Source: an uncultured Acetobacteraceae bacterium (lineage in GTDB: Bacteria > Pseudomonadota > Alphaproteobacteria > Acetobacterales > Acetobacteraceae). From it: DNA of 11,058 nucleotides. Each line of letters starts with the position of its first letter. Position 1 is the first letter of the stretch. Positions 1 to 6,611 of the stretch are shown one piece after another. The DNA is taken from positions 1 to 11,058 of the forward strand of contig CAIMEK010000746.1 in assembly GCA_903839965.1 (NCBI GenBank), written 5' to 3'. Both the position numbers and the translations under genes were made by a program. Under the pieces are notes generated by a model. That model was not told the origin of the DNA and did no database searches. It worked only from the letters and a program-made list of their open reading frames with translations.

Positions 1-163
1 CCTGGCGCAGGACCACGCCCGCATCTTCGCCGCCGTGGTGGCGCGCGATCCGGCCGAGGCCGACCGGGTGTTGCGCCGGCACTTCGCCATCGGCGACGAG
101 TACCGCAAGGCGGCGCTCGCCGCTCCCTCGCATTGCACGACAAGGGAATCGCATTCCGCATGA
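1..163 (+). CDS. GntR-family transcriptional regulator, C-terminal end (partial)
   Basis: The reading frame is open from base 2 and ends at TGA 161-163. It gives about 53 C-terminal residues, and the 5' end lies outside the window. The segment HARIFAAVVARDPAEADRVL followed by RRHF matches the last helices of FCD-type ligand-binding domains, where an 'H..I..A(I/V)..RDP..A' pattern precedes a final helix starting with a conserved His. Such proteins are cytoplasmic repressors with an N-terminal winged helix and a metal/carboxylate-binding FCD domain. The stop overlaps the next gene's start (ATGA, 160-163), so regulator and dehydrogenase are probably translated together. Local control of this catabolic/transport operon is therefore likely. 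The DNA-binding domain cannot be seen, so the GntR assignment rests on a short tail. Confidence 0.68.
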   Translation, partial: LAQDHARIFAAVVARDPAEADRVLRRHFAIGDEYRKAALAAPSHCTTRESHSA

Positions 164-1060
164 CCGACCAACACACCAAGGGCACCGTCGGCTTCATCGG
201 CCTGGGCACGATGGGGCGCGACATGGCGCGCAACCTCATCCAGGCCGGCTACGCCGTACGCGCCTGCGACATCGTGCCGGCCGCCCTCGCCGAGGCGGTC
301 GGCCACGGCGCCACCGCGGCGGCCTCGCCGGCCGAGGCGGCCCGGGGCGCCGATATCGTCATCACCATGCTGCCCGACACGCCGCAGGTGGAGGCGGTGG
401 TGCTCGGCGCGGACGGCCTGCTGGAAAATCCGCCGGCCGGCAAGCTGATCGTCGACATGAGCACCATCTCGCCGCAGGCCGTGCGCAACATGCACGCCGC
501 CCTGCGCGCGCGGCATTGGCTTCGTCGACGCGCCGGTTTCCGGCGGCCCGATCGGCGCCAAGAACGCCACGCTCTCCATCATGGCCGGCGGCGACGCCGC
601 GGACTTCGCCCGCGCGCAGCCGTACTTCGCCGCCCTGGGCAGCACCATCACCCATTGCGGCGAAACCGGCGCCGGCCAGACCGTCAAGCTGTGCAACCAG
701 CTCGTCGTCGGCATCAACATCCAGGGCGTCTGCGAGGCGATCGCGCTCGGCCGTGCCGCCGGCGTCGACCTCGACAAGCTGCGCACGGTGCTGCTCGGCG
801 GCTCCGCGGCCTCGTGGATGATGGACAAGCTCGGCCCCGCCATCATCGCCGGCGACGCCGCGGCCGGGTTCCGCATCGACCTGATGTTCAAGGACCTGCG
901 CCTGGTGCAGGAACTGGCGCAGGGCCTGTCGGTGCCGCTGCCCGGCACCGCCCTGGTCACCACCCAGTACGTCGATGCACGCGCGCATGGCGAGGGCGGC
1001 AACGGCAACCAGGCGCTGTTCTGCGTCTACGACCGCATCACCAACCAGCGCCGCGGCTGA
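160..1060 (+). pseudogene. 3-hydroxyisobutyrate dehydrogenase-family NAD(P)-dependent reductase, frameshifted
   Basis: The gene starts at ATG 160 and stops at TGA 1058-1060. Two frames are needed to read it. Bases 160 to about 505 encode the Rossmann N-terminus with GxGxxG (G14-L-G16-T-M-G19) and the DMSTISP segment. From about 512 the next frame continues with RGIGFVDAPVSGG, then GAGQTVKLCNQ containing the catalytic Lys (codon 686-688) of this family, then the all-helical C-terminal domain. The break lies in the alternating run GCGCGCGCG (504-512). Adding one GC pair restores a protein of about 300 residues with ALRARGIGFVDAPVSGG, the usual family length. Family members oxidise or reduce beta-hydroxy acids, for example 3-hydroxyisobutyrate or tartronate semialdehyde (GarR-like). 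The start is coupled to the regulator, and a permease gene follows 12 nt downstream. A true frameshift and a sequencing or assembly error are equally possible from one sequence. Confidence 0.85.
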
Positions 1061-1072
1061 CGGCGGGCGCGC

Positions 1073-1756
1073 ATGGGCATCACGCTCGACTTCGGGGCCA
1101 TCCTCGCCCGCTGGCCGATGCTGCTGGACGGCGCCGTGCTGACGCTCGAGCTGGCCGCGGTGGCAACCCTGCTGGGCTTCGCCATGGGCGTGTTCACCGC
1201 GGTTGGGCGCCGCGGCTCGGTGCGCTGGCTGGTGGCGGCCTGCGGTGGCTATGTCGAGGTGGTGCGCAACACGCCGTTCCTGGTGCAGATCTTCCTGGTC
1301 TATTTCGGACTTTCCAGCCTGGGACTGTCGCTGCCGGCATTCACCGTGGCCATCGCGGCACTGTGCATCAATGCCGGGGCCTATTCGGCGGAGATCATCC
1401 GCGCCGGGTTGGACTCGGTGGCGCGCGGCCAGTTGGAGGCCGGCGAAACGCTCGGGCTGTCGCGCCTGCAGGTCTACCGCTACGTGATCTTCCCGCCGGC
1501 GGTCGAACGCGTCTGGCCGGCGCTGACCAGCCAGTTCGTGCTGCTGATGCTGGCCTCCTCGGTATGCTCACAGATCTCCGCCGAGGAACTCACCGCCGCG
1601 GCCAACTTCATCCAGTCCGACACCTACCGCGCCTTCGAGACCTACATCGTCGTCGCGGTGATGTACGTGGTGCTGTCGCTGGTGCTGCGCGGCGCCTTCT
1701 GGGCGCTCGGCCAGGCGCTGTTCCCGCGCCGCCGCCAGCTCGGCACGGCAATCTGA
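1073..1756 (+). CDS. Amino-acid-type ABC transporter permease (first of two)
   Basis: This 227-residue inner-membrane protein belongs to the HisM/HisQ-type polar amino acid permease family. Hydrophobic segments lie near residues 20-43, 54-88, 91-102, 150-167 and 190-215. The conserved segment VVRNTPFLVQIFLVYFGL (63-80) is a hallmark of this family. The cytoplasmic EAA coupling loop is present as EAGETLGLS (122-130), preceded by GAYSAEIIRAG and followed by the usual Pro-containing helix (FPPA, 140-143). It would pair with the permease encoded 11 nt downstream to form the membrane channel, driven by the ATPase that follows. The Shine-Dalgarno match is poor (GGCGGG before ATG 1073), so translation may depend partly on the upstream gene, whose stop is only 12 nt away. 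The substrate cannot be read from the permease alone. Confidence 0.93.
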   Translation: MGITLDFGAILARWPMLLDGAVLTLELAAVATLLGFAMGVFTAVGRRGSVRWLVAACGGYVEVVRNTPFLVQIFLVYFGLSSLGLSLPAFTVAIAALCINAGAYSAEIIRAGLDSVARGQLEAGETLGLSRLQVYRYVIFPPAVERVWPALTSQFVLLMLASSVCSQISAEELTAAANFIQSDTYRAFETYIVVAVMYVVLSLVLRGAFWALGQALFPRRRQLGTAI

Positions 1757-1767
1757 GGCCGCCGGCG

Positions 1768-2436
1768 ATGAGCGGGCATTTCAACATCAACCACCTGGAG
1801 TTCCTGCTCCGCGGCGCGATGTGGACGGTGGTGCTGTCGGCGCTCGGCTTCCTCGGCGGCGGCCTGCTCGGCTTCCTGGTGGCGCTGTGCCGCATCTCCG
1901 GCGTGCGCGTGGTGCGGACGGTCTCCGGCGCGATCGTGCAGCTCGTGCAGGGCACGCCGCTGCTGGTCATCCTGTTCCTCACCTATTTCGGCCTGCCCAC
2001 GCTCGGCTTTTCGCCGCCGCCGCTGATTGCGGCCACCGCGTCGCTGACGGTGTATATCGGCGCCTACATGGGCGAAACCTGGCGCGGCGCCATCCAGGCG
2101 GTGCCGCTGGCGCAATGGGAAGCCGCCGAGTGCCTGGCGCTCACCCGCACGCAGCGGCTGTTCCGCGTCATCCTGCCGCAGGCCATCCATATCGCCACGC
2201 CGCCCACCGTGGGGTTCATGGTGCAGATCATCAAGAGCACGTCGCTGGCTTCGGCCATCGGCTTCGTCGAGCTGGCCCGCTCCGGGCAGATCATCAACAA
2301 CTCGCTGCTGGAGCCCTTCCTGATCTTCGTGCTGATCGCGGCGATCTATTTTGTCATTTGCTACCCGTTGTCGCGGTTGAGCCGCCGATTGGAAGCGCGC
2401 GGCGGTTTCGCCCCGCTGCAGGAAGCGACGCCATGA
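1768..2436 (+). CDS. Amino-acid-type ABC transporter permease (second of two)
   Basis: A 222-residue permease of the same HisM/HisQ-type family as its upstream neighbour. It shows LVQGTPLLVILFLTYFGL (59-76), the GAYMGETWRGAI segment (98-109), and an EAA-loop variant EAAECLALT (118-126) followed by FRVILPQAI. Hydrophobic helices lie near residues 17-41, 62-78, 84-101, 145-165 and 184-203. The start at ATG 1768 is supported by GAGG at 1755-1758, nine bases upstream, which overlaps the preceding stop. Its own stop overlaps the ATPase start (ATGA, 2433-2436), which indicates translational coupling. The same frame stays open far upstream through the dehydrogenase and the first permease, but those bases are explained by other genes. 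The real protein starts here, just before the first membrane segment. Confidence 0.93.
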   Translation: MSGHFNINHLEFLLRGAMWTVVLSALGFLGGGLLGFLVALCRISGVRVVRTVSGAIVQLVQGTPLLVILFLTYFGLPTLGFSPPPLIAATASLTVYIGAYMGETWRGAIQAVPLAQWEAAECLALTRTQRLFRVILPQAIHIATPPTVGFMVQIIKSTSLASAIGFVELARSGQIINNSLLEPFLIFVLIAAIYFVICYPLSRLSRRLEARGGFAPLQEATP

Positions 2437-3167
2437 GCGGCGAGCCCGTGGTGGTGCTGCGCGACGTGCACAAGAGTTTTGGTCCGGTCAGCGTGCTGAA
2501 GGGGGTGTCGTTCGCCGTGCAGCCCGGCAGCGTCACCGCGATCATCGGCCGCAGCGGCTCGGGCAAAAGCACAGCGCTGCGCTGCATCGACCGGCTGGAG
2601 CGCATCGATGCCGGCGAAATCCTGGTGTGCGGCCACGTGGTGAGCGACCCCCATCTCGCGCTGCGCACGCTGCGGCTCGACGTCGGCATGGTGTTTCAGA
2701 GCTACAACCTGTTCCCGCACCTCACCGTGCTGCAGAACATCACGCTGGCGCCGCGCATGGTCAAACACATGGGCCGCGCCGAGGCCGAGACGATGGCCGA
2801 ACGCGTGCTGGGCCGCGTCGGCCTGGCCGACAAGCTGCATGCCTGGCCCGAACAGCTTTCCGGCGGCCAGCAGCAGCGCGCCGCCATCGCCCGCTCGCTC
2901 GCCATGCAGCCCAAGGTGATGCTGTTCGACGAGGTCACCTCCGCACTCGACCCGGAACTGACCGGCGAGGTGCTGCGCGTCATCGAGGACCTCGCCAGGC
3001 AGGGCATGACGATGGTGATGGTAACCCACGAAATGGGGTTCGCCCGCCGCATCGCCGACCAGATCGTGTTCATGCACGAAGGCCGCGTCTGGGAAATCGG
3101 CCCCCCGGACATTCTCGCTGCCCCGGCCACGCCGGAACTGCGCCAGTTCGTGGGCAGCGCACTGTGA
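2433..3167 (+). CDS. Amino acid ABC transporter ATP-binding protein
   Basis: A 244-residue cytoplasmic ATPase that powers the transporter, with all nucleotide-binding motifs intact. They are Walker A GRSGSGKST (39-47), Q-loop VFQSYNLF (Gln89), signature LSGGQQQR (142-149), Walker B VMLFDE (162-167) with D-loop SALD, and the switch His in VTHE (His199). The sequence after Walker A (ALRCIDRLERIDAGEI) and the FPHLTVLQN stretch are typical of the GlnQ/HisP polar amino acid subgroup. Walker B is followed by V-T-S-A-L-D rather than the commoner P-T-S-A-L-D, a tolerated variant. AGGAAG at 2420-2425 lies seven bases before the ATG, which overlaps the permease stop. The binding-protein gene begins 29 nt downstream, completing a permease-permease-ATPase-binding protein set. 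Confidence 0.96.
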   Translation: MSGEPVVVLRDVHKSFGPVSVLKGVSFAVQPGSVTAIIGRSGSGKSTALRCIDRLERIDAGEILVCGHVVSDPHLALRTLRLDVGMVFQSYNLFPHLTVLQNITLAPRMVKHMGRAEAETMAERVLGRVGLADKLHAWPEQLSGGQQQRAAIARSLAMQPKVMLFDEVTSALDPELTGEVLRVIEDLARQGMTMVMVTHEMGFARRIADQIVFMHEGRVWEIGPPDILAAPATPELRQFVGSAL

Positions 3168-3196
3168 CCAGAACCAACCGCCAAGGGAGAGAAACA

Positions 3197-3982
3197 ATGC
3201 AACGCCGGGTACTGCTGATCTCGACGGGACTGCTGGCGCTGGCGCCGTTCGCCGCGCGGGCCGACGTGCTCGACGACGCCGTGAAGGCGAAAAAGCTGCG
3301 CGTCGCCACCGACCTGGCGCTGCCGCCGGCCGGCATGGTGGACGACAAGATGCAGCCGATCGGCGCCGATGTCGAAGTCGCCCAGTTGATGGCCAAGGAC
3401 TGGGGCATGGAACTGGAGTTCGTGCAGACCACCGGCGCCACCCGCATCCCGAATTTGCAGACCGGCAAGGCCGATATCTGCGTTTCTACTCTTTCGGTTA
3501 CTGCCGAGCGGGCCAAGGTGATCGACTTCAGCAAGCCGTACGCGGTGCTGCAGTCCGTCATCGGCGCCAGGAAGGACCTGGCGTTGAAGGAGTATGCCGA
3601 CCTGAAGGGGCGCGCGGTCGCGGTCACCCGCGGCACCACCCAGGACACCATGCTGACGGCGATTTCGGCCGAGCACGGCTTCCGCATGCAGCGCTACGAG
3701 GACGATGCGACCCTGGTGACCGCCGCGGTGACGGGGCAGGCCGATATCGTTGCCACCTCGGCCTCGCAGGTGGTGCAGATGGGGCTGAAGAACCCGGCGC
3801 GCGGGTTCGAGCCCAAGTTCCAGATCACCAAGTTCGACCTCGCCGTCGGCATCAAGCAGGGCGAGCCGCGCATGTTGGCGAAGGTGAACGAGTGGATCAC
3901 CGTCAATCTGAAGAACGGCAAGCTGAACACCATCTTCAAGAAGTATTACGGCACCGACCTGCCCGCCGACATGCGGAGCTGA
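3197..3982 (+). CDS. Periplasmic substrate-binding protein, family 3 (SBP_bac_3)
   Basis: A 261-residue secreted solute receptor for the ABC transporter encoded just upstream. An N-terminal signal peptide has two Arg at positions 3-4, a hydrophobic core at 5-18, and a likely cleavage after A-R-A (20-22). There is no lipobox Cys, so it should be soluble. Family-3 landmarks follow: KLRVATD (33-39), GADVEVAQLMAKDWG, TGATRIPNLQTGKADI, and SVTAERAKVIDFSKPY, whose Arg corresponds to the residue that binds the ligand alpha-carboxylate in this family. The ligand-pocket segment reads LPPAGMVDD (42-50), where many relatives have an aromatic (P-P-F/Y-G-F/Y). That aromatic normally stacks on the ligand, so a non-standard ligand is possible. 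AGGGAGAG precedes ATG 3197. A strong GC hairpin lies just after the stop. Confidence 0.94.
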   Translation: MQRRVLLISTGLLALAPFAARADVLDDAVKAKKLRVATDLALPPAGMVDDKMQPIGADVEVAQLMAKDWGMELEFVQTTGATRIPNLQTGKADICVSTLSVTAERAKVIDFSKPYAVLQSVIGARKDLALKEYADLKGRAVAVTRGTTQDTMLTAISAEHGFRMQRYEDDATLVTAAVTGQADIVATSASQVVQMGLKNPARGFEPKFQITKFDLAVGIKQGEPRMLAKVNEWITVNLKNGKLNTIFKKYYGTDLPADMRS

Positions 3983-3990
3983 CCGCCTGC

Positions 3991-4015
3991 GGCCGCGCGA
4001 CGCCGTCGCGCGGCC
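3991..4015 (+). terminator. GC-rich intergenic hairpin after the binding-protein gene
   Basis: The arms GGCCGCGCGAC (3991-4001) and GTCGCGCGGCC (4005-4015) form a perfect 11-bp stem around the 3-nt loop GCC, nine bases after the binding-protein stop. No T-run follows (TCCTCCCG), so it does not look like a classical intrinsic terminator. A 3'-end stabiliser or partial terminator that keeps the binding-protein message more abundant than the downstream genes is more likely. Such elements are known between binding-protein and downstream genes in other ABC operons. The structure is seen directly; its role is inferred. Confidence 0.6.
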
Positions 4016-4044
4016 TCCTCCCGAGCATCGTGAAGGAAACTGCA

Positions 4045-4491
4045 ATGCGCCTCGTCGTCGGATCCGACCATGCGGGCTGGCTCATCAAGCGCGACGTGCT
4101 CGCCCATCTGGCCGCGCTGGGCCACGCGGTGATCGACGTCGGATCGTTCGACGACCGGCCCGTGGACTTTCCCGACATCGCCCGCAACGTGACGGCGAAG
4201 GTGCTGTCCGGCGAAGCCGAGCGCGGGCTGATGGTGTGCGGCACCGGCGTCGGCGCCGCCATCGCCGCCAACAAGGTGAAGGGCATCCGCGCTTCGGTCT
4301 GCCACGACGTGCACTCGGCGCACCAGAGCGTGGAGCATGACGACGTCAACGTCATGTGCATCGGCGCGCAGATCGTCGGGCCCTGGCTGGCGCGCGACCT
4401 GATCAGCGCCTTCCTCGCCGCCCGCTTCTCCACCGACCCGGATATGCGCCGCCGGGTCGCCAAGCTGCATGAGATGGATGCCGGTACCTGA
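4045..4491 (+). CDS. rpiB: RpiB/LacA/LacB-family sugar-phosphate isomerase
   Basis: A 148-residue cytoplasmic aldose-ketose phosphate isomerase, the usual length for the family. Visible landmarks are GSDHAG (6-11) with Asp8 and His9, the FPD segment (42-44), the catalytic-Cys motif VCGTGVG (Cys65), AANKVKGIRA, and CHDVHSAHQSVEHDDVNVMCIGAQ, which carries the phosphate/substrate-binding His and Asn residues. RpiB interconverts ribose 5-phosphate and ribulose 5-phosphate. Relatives act on allose, galactose or tetrose phosphates such as erythrulose 4-phosphate, and its position beside a beta-hydroxyacid dehydrogenase and a transporter suits such a specialised role. The symbol marks family membership, not proven ribose specificity. 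AAGGAAA (4033-4039) precedes ATG 4045 at good spacing. The last 23 bases overlap the next gene. Confidence 0.9.
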   Translation: MRLVVGSDHAGWLIKRDVLAHLAALGHAVIDVGSFDDRPVDFPDIARNVTAKVLSGEAERGLMVCGTGVGAAIAANKVKGIRASVCHDVHSAHQSVEHDDVNVMCIGAQIVGPWLARDLISAFLAARFSTDPDMRRRVAKLHEMDAGT

Positions 4492-5191
4492 CCCGGACCT
4501 CGCCGCGGGCGAACCCTGGGCCGCGAGCGAACCCTGGAAGGAACTGGCGCGCGCCCGGGCGCCGGGCGGCGAATGCCTGGTGCTGCGCCGGCGCGGCGAC
4601 AGCTTCGAAATCCGCTGCGACGGCTGGGACCTGATGTCCAACCGCGCGCAACATTCCGAGCAGATGCTGGGCCGGTTGGGCTGCACCGGGCTGGCCGCAT
4701 CGCCGCGCGTGCTGCTCGGCGGCCTGGGCATGGGCTACACGCTGCGCGCCGCGCTCGACGTGCTCGCCCCCGATGCCCGCGTGACGGTGGCCGAGATCAT
4801 TCCCGAAATCGTGGCCTGGAACCGCGGTCCGCTCGCCGACCTCGCCGGCCGCCCGCTGGAGGATGCGCGTGTCACGGTGCGCTGCGCCGATGTAGCCGCG
4901 CTGCTGGATCGGTCGGCCTACGACGCCGTCCTGCTCGACATCGACAACGGCCCGAACGCCGCCATGCTGGCGGGCAACGCCTCCCTCTACGCAGGCGAGG
5001 GACTGCGCCGGCTGCGGGACGCCCTGCTGCCGCACGGACGCCTGGCGGTCTGGTCGGCCGACCGCGCGCCGGAATTCGCGGCAAACCTGGCGTCATGCGG
5101 GCTGGACTGGCGCAGCACGGACGTGCCGGCCCGCGGCGTCGCGGGGGACCCGCTGCACACGCTCTACCTGGCCACGGCCGCCGCGCATTGA
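4469..5191 (+). CDS. Spermidine synthase-like SAM-binding protein
   Basis: A 240-residue protein with a class I methyltransferase/aminopropyltransferase fold. The nucleotide-binding glycine loop reads LLGGLGMGYTLRAAL (G84-G-L-G-M-G89). An acidic strand end (VTVAEIIPEIVAWN) and the motif IV-like YDAVLLDIDNGPNA follow. The N-terminal part (RRRGDSFEIRCDGWDLMSNR) resembles the beta-strand domain of SpeE-like proteins, but the usual polyamine 'DGG-H' arrangement is not evident, so true spermidine synthesis is doubtful. Database relatives are generally called spermidine synthase family proteins of unknown substrate. ATG 4469 lies inside the isomerase gene in another frame. ATG 4478, three codons later, is an equally possible start, and neither has a clear ribosome-binding site, consistent with coupling to the isomerase gene. 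Whether the protein serves the same pathway is unknown. Confidence 0.82.
   Translation: MRWMPVPDPDLAAGEPWAASEPWKELARARAPGGECLVLRRRGDSFEIRCDGWDLMSNRAQHSEQMLGRLGCTGLAASPRVLLGGLGMGYTLRAALDVLAPDARVTVAEIIPEIVAWNRGPLADLAGRPLEDARVTVRCADVAALLDRSAYDAVLLDIDNGPNAAMLAGNASLYAGEGLRRLRDALLPHGRLAVWSADRAPEFAANLASCGLDWRSTDVPARGVAGDPLHTLYLATAAAH
4509..4537 (+). repeat. Short in-frame direct repeat in the SpeE-like gene
   Basis: GCGAACCCTGG occurs at 4509-4519 and again at 4527-4537, offset by exactly 18 bases (six codons). It duplicates Glu-Pro-Trp in the N-terminal tail (GEPWAASEPW). Because the spacing is a multiple of three, the frame is kept. It looks like a small local duplication in a non-conserved tail. 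Confidence 0.55.
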
Positions 5192-5222
5192 ATCCCCGTT
5201 CGGTCCGGCCGTAAAATACGGC
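5188..5222 (+). promoter_or_regulatory. Candidate sigma70 promoter for the Mo hydroxylase operon
   Basis: TTGAAT (5188-5193, four of six to TTGACA) and TAAAAT (5212-5217, five of six to TATAAT) are separated by 18 bases. They lie just upstream of the GTG start at 5254, which would leave a leader of about 30 nt. The -35 box overlaps the stop of the preceding gene. The -10 box sits inside a small palindrome, GCCGTA-AAA-TACGGC (5208-5222), which could be an operator or a hairpin. This is the only AT-rich patch in the 62-base spacer. It supports independent transcription of the four downstream genes. The match is by eye. Confidence 0.5.
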
Positions 5223-5253
5223 GCGACCTGCGATCGAACCCGGGAGAACAGCG

Positions 5254-6129
5254 GTGACACGGTTTGCATACGCGGCCCCGACCTCCGTCGAAGCGGCTGT
5301 CAGCGTCCTGGCCGGTGCGAAGGGCGTCGCCAGATTGCTGTCCGGCGGCACGGATCTGCTGGTGCAATTGCGCGCCGGGCGCCTGCATGCCGACCTGGTG
5401 GTGGACATCAAGAAAATTCCAGGGATTTTCGGCATCGAGGCGCATCCGGACGGCGGCTTCACCATCGGCGCCGCCACCCCCGGCGCCGTTCTCGGCGAGC
5501 ATGCGGCATTGCGGGCCGCCTGGCCCGGCGTGGTGGAGGCCATCAACCTGATCGGTTCCACCCAGGTGCAGGGCCGCGCCACGCTGGCAGGCAACCTCTG
5601 CAACGCCTCGCCGGCTGCCGACAGCGTGCCGGCGCTGATCGCGGCCGACGCCGTCGCGGTGGTGATGGGGCCGGACGGGCAACGCGAAGTGGCGGTCGGC
5701 GATGTGGTCGTCGGACCCGGCCAGACTTCGCTGGCGCGCGACGAATTCATTCTCTCGTTCCGCCTGCCGCCGCGGCCGGCGCGGGCGGCCGACGCCTACC
5801 TGCGGATCACCCCGCGCACCGAAATGGACATCGCCGTGGTGGGTTGCGCGGTCAATCTTACGCTCGCCGCCGATGGCACCATCGCCCAGGCGCGCGTCGC
5901 CCTCGGCGCGGTGGCGCCGACCCAGTTGCTGGTGGCCGAGGCCGCCGCGGTGCTCATCGGCCACCGGCTGGACGAAGCCACGCTGGCCGCGCTCGACGCC
6001 GCCGCGCGGGCCGCCTGCCGGCCGATCGACGACAAGCGCGGCACCATCGCCTACCGCACCGCCATCGCCGGCGTGCTCGCCCGCCGTGCCGCCACGATTG
6101 CCTGCCAACGCGCGGAGTTGCGCCGATGA
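5254..6129 (+). CDS. Mo hydroxylase FAD-binding subunit (CoxM/XdhB-like)
   Basis: A 291-residue medium subunit of a xanthine dehydrogenase-family enzyme, the typical length. It carries the FAD that passes electrons from the 2Fe-2S subunit to the final acceptor. FAD-binding motifs are LLSGGTDLL (28-36, matching the family's 'aGGTDL') and GSTQVQGRATLAGN followed by LCNASPAADSVPAL (101-127), equivalent to the 'Q(I/V)RN.aT.GGN...sP.aD' signature. The C-terminal CO_deh_flav_C region runs from about 170 to 280. The family's usual Arg-Asn after Gln-Val is replaced by Gln-Gly-Arg. The GTG start at 5254 is supported by GGGAGA (5242-5247) six bases upstream and by the typical N-terminus TRFAYAAPTSVEAAV. 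The stop overlaps the next start (ATGA, 6126-6129). Cytoplasmic; no signal peptide seen. Confidence 0.93.
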   Translation: MTRFAYAAPTSVEAAVSVLAGAKGVARLLSGGTDLLVQLRAGRLHADLVVDIKKIPGIFGIEAHPDGGFTIGAATPGAVLGEHAALRAAWPGVVEAINLIGSTQVQGRATLAGNLCNASPAADSVPALIAADAVAVVMGPDGQREVAVGDVVVGPGQTSLARDEFILSFRLPPRPARAADAYLRITPRTEMDIAVVGCAVNLTLAADGTIAQARVALGAVAPTQLLVAEAAAVLIGHRLDEATLAALDAAARAACRPIDDKRGTIAYRTAIAGVLARRAATIACQRAELRR

Positions 6130-6611
6130 AAAAGTTGCACGTTTCCGCCACCGTCAACGGCGAGCCCACCGAGTTCCTGTGCGAACCGCAGCAGACCCTG
6201 CTCGACGTGCTGCGCGACGAGCTCAACCTGACCGGCACCAAGGAGGGCTGCGGCTCCGGTGACTGCGGCGCCTGCAGCGTCATCCTCGACGGCCGCGTGG
6301 TGTGTTCCTGCCTGGTGCTCGCCGCCGAAGCCGAGGGCAGCAGTATCACCACGGTGGAAGGGCTGGCGCAGGGCGACGTGCTGCACCCGCTGCAGCGCAA
6401 GTTCCTCGAGCACGCCGCGCTGCAATGCGGTTTCTGCACGCCGGGCATCCTGGTGGCGGCCAAGGCGCTGCTCGACCGCAACCCGAACCCGACCGAGGCG
6501 GAACTGCGCTTCGGGCTGGCCGGCAATCTCTGTCGTTGCACCGGCTACGACAAGATCATCCGCGCCGTGCTCGATGCCGCCGCCGAAATGCGAGGGGAGA
6601 ACGCCGCATGA
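6126..6611 (+). CDS. Mo hydroxylase 2Fe-2S subunit (CoxS/XdhA-like)
   Basis: A 161-residue small subunit with two [2Fe-2S] clusters that carries electrons from the Mo centre to FAD. The plant-ferredoxin-type cluster uses Cys42, Cys47, Cys50 and Cys62 (CGSGDCGAC, then 11 residues to the fourth Cys). The C-terminal helical-domain cluster uses Cys101 and Cys104 (QCGFCTPG) plus Cys136 and Cys138 (LCRCTGY). All eight ligands are present, so the subunit should be functional. Length and spacing are standard for the CoxS/HcrC/XdhC-like family. GGAG (6114-6117) lies eight bases before ATG 6126. The gene overlaps both neighbours by ATGA, which suggests tightly coupled, equal synthesis of the three subunits. 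Confidence 0.96.
   Translation: MKKLHVSATVNGEPTEFLCEPQQTLLDVLRDELNLTGTKEGCGSGDCGACSVILDGRVVCSCLVLAAEAEGSSITTVEGLAQGDVLHPLQRKFLEHAALQCGFCTPGILVAAKALLDRNPNPTEAELRFGLAGNLCRCTGYDKIIRAVLDAAAEMRGENAA

Noticed and set aside
133..2436. One 767-codon open frame that appears to fuse a dehydrogenase N-terminus to a permease.
   Set aside because: The middle, from about 510 to 1767, reads as Arg/Pro/Ala-rich low-complexity protein while other frames there encode clean family motifs. It is a frameshifted gene plus an open frame running through to the second permease.
2702..4045. A 447-codon minus-strand frame opposite the ATPase and binding-protein genes.
   Set aside because: Its composition is antisense-like and has no recognisable motif, and both plus-strand genes under it are certain.
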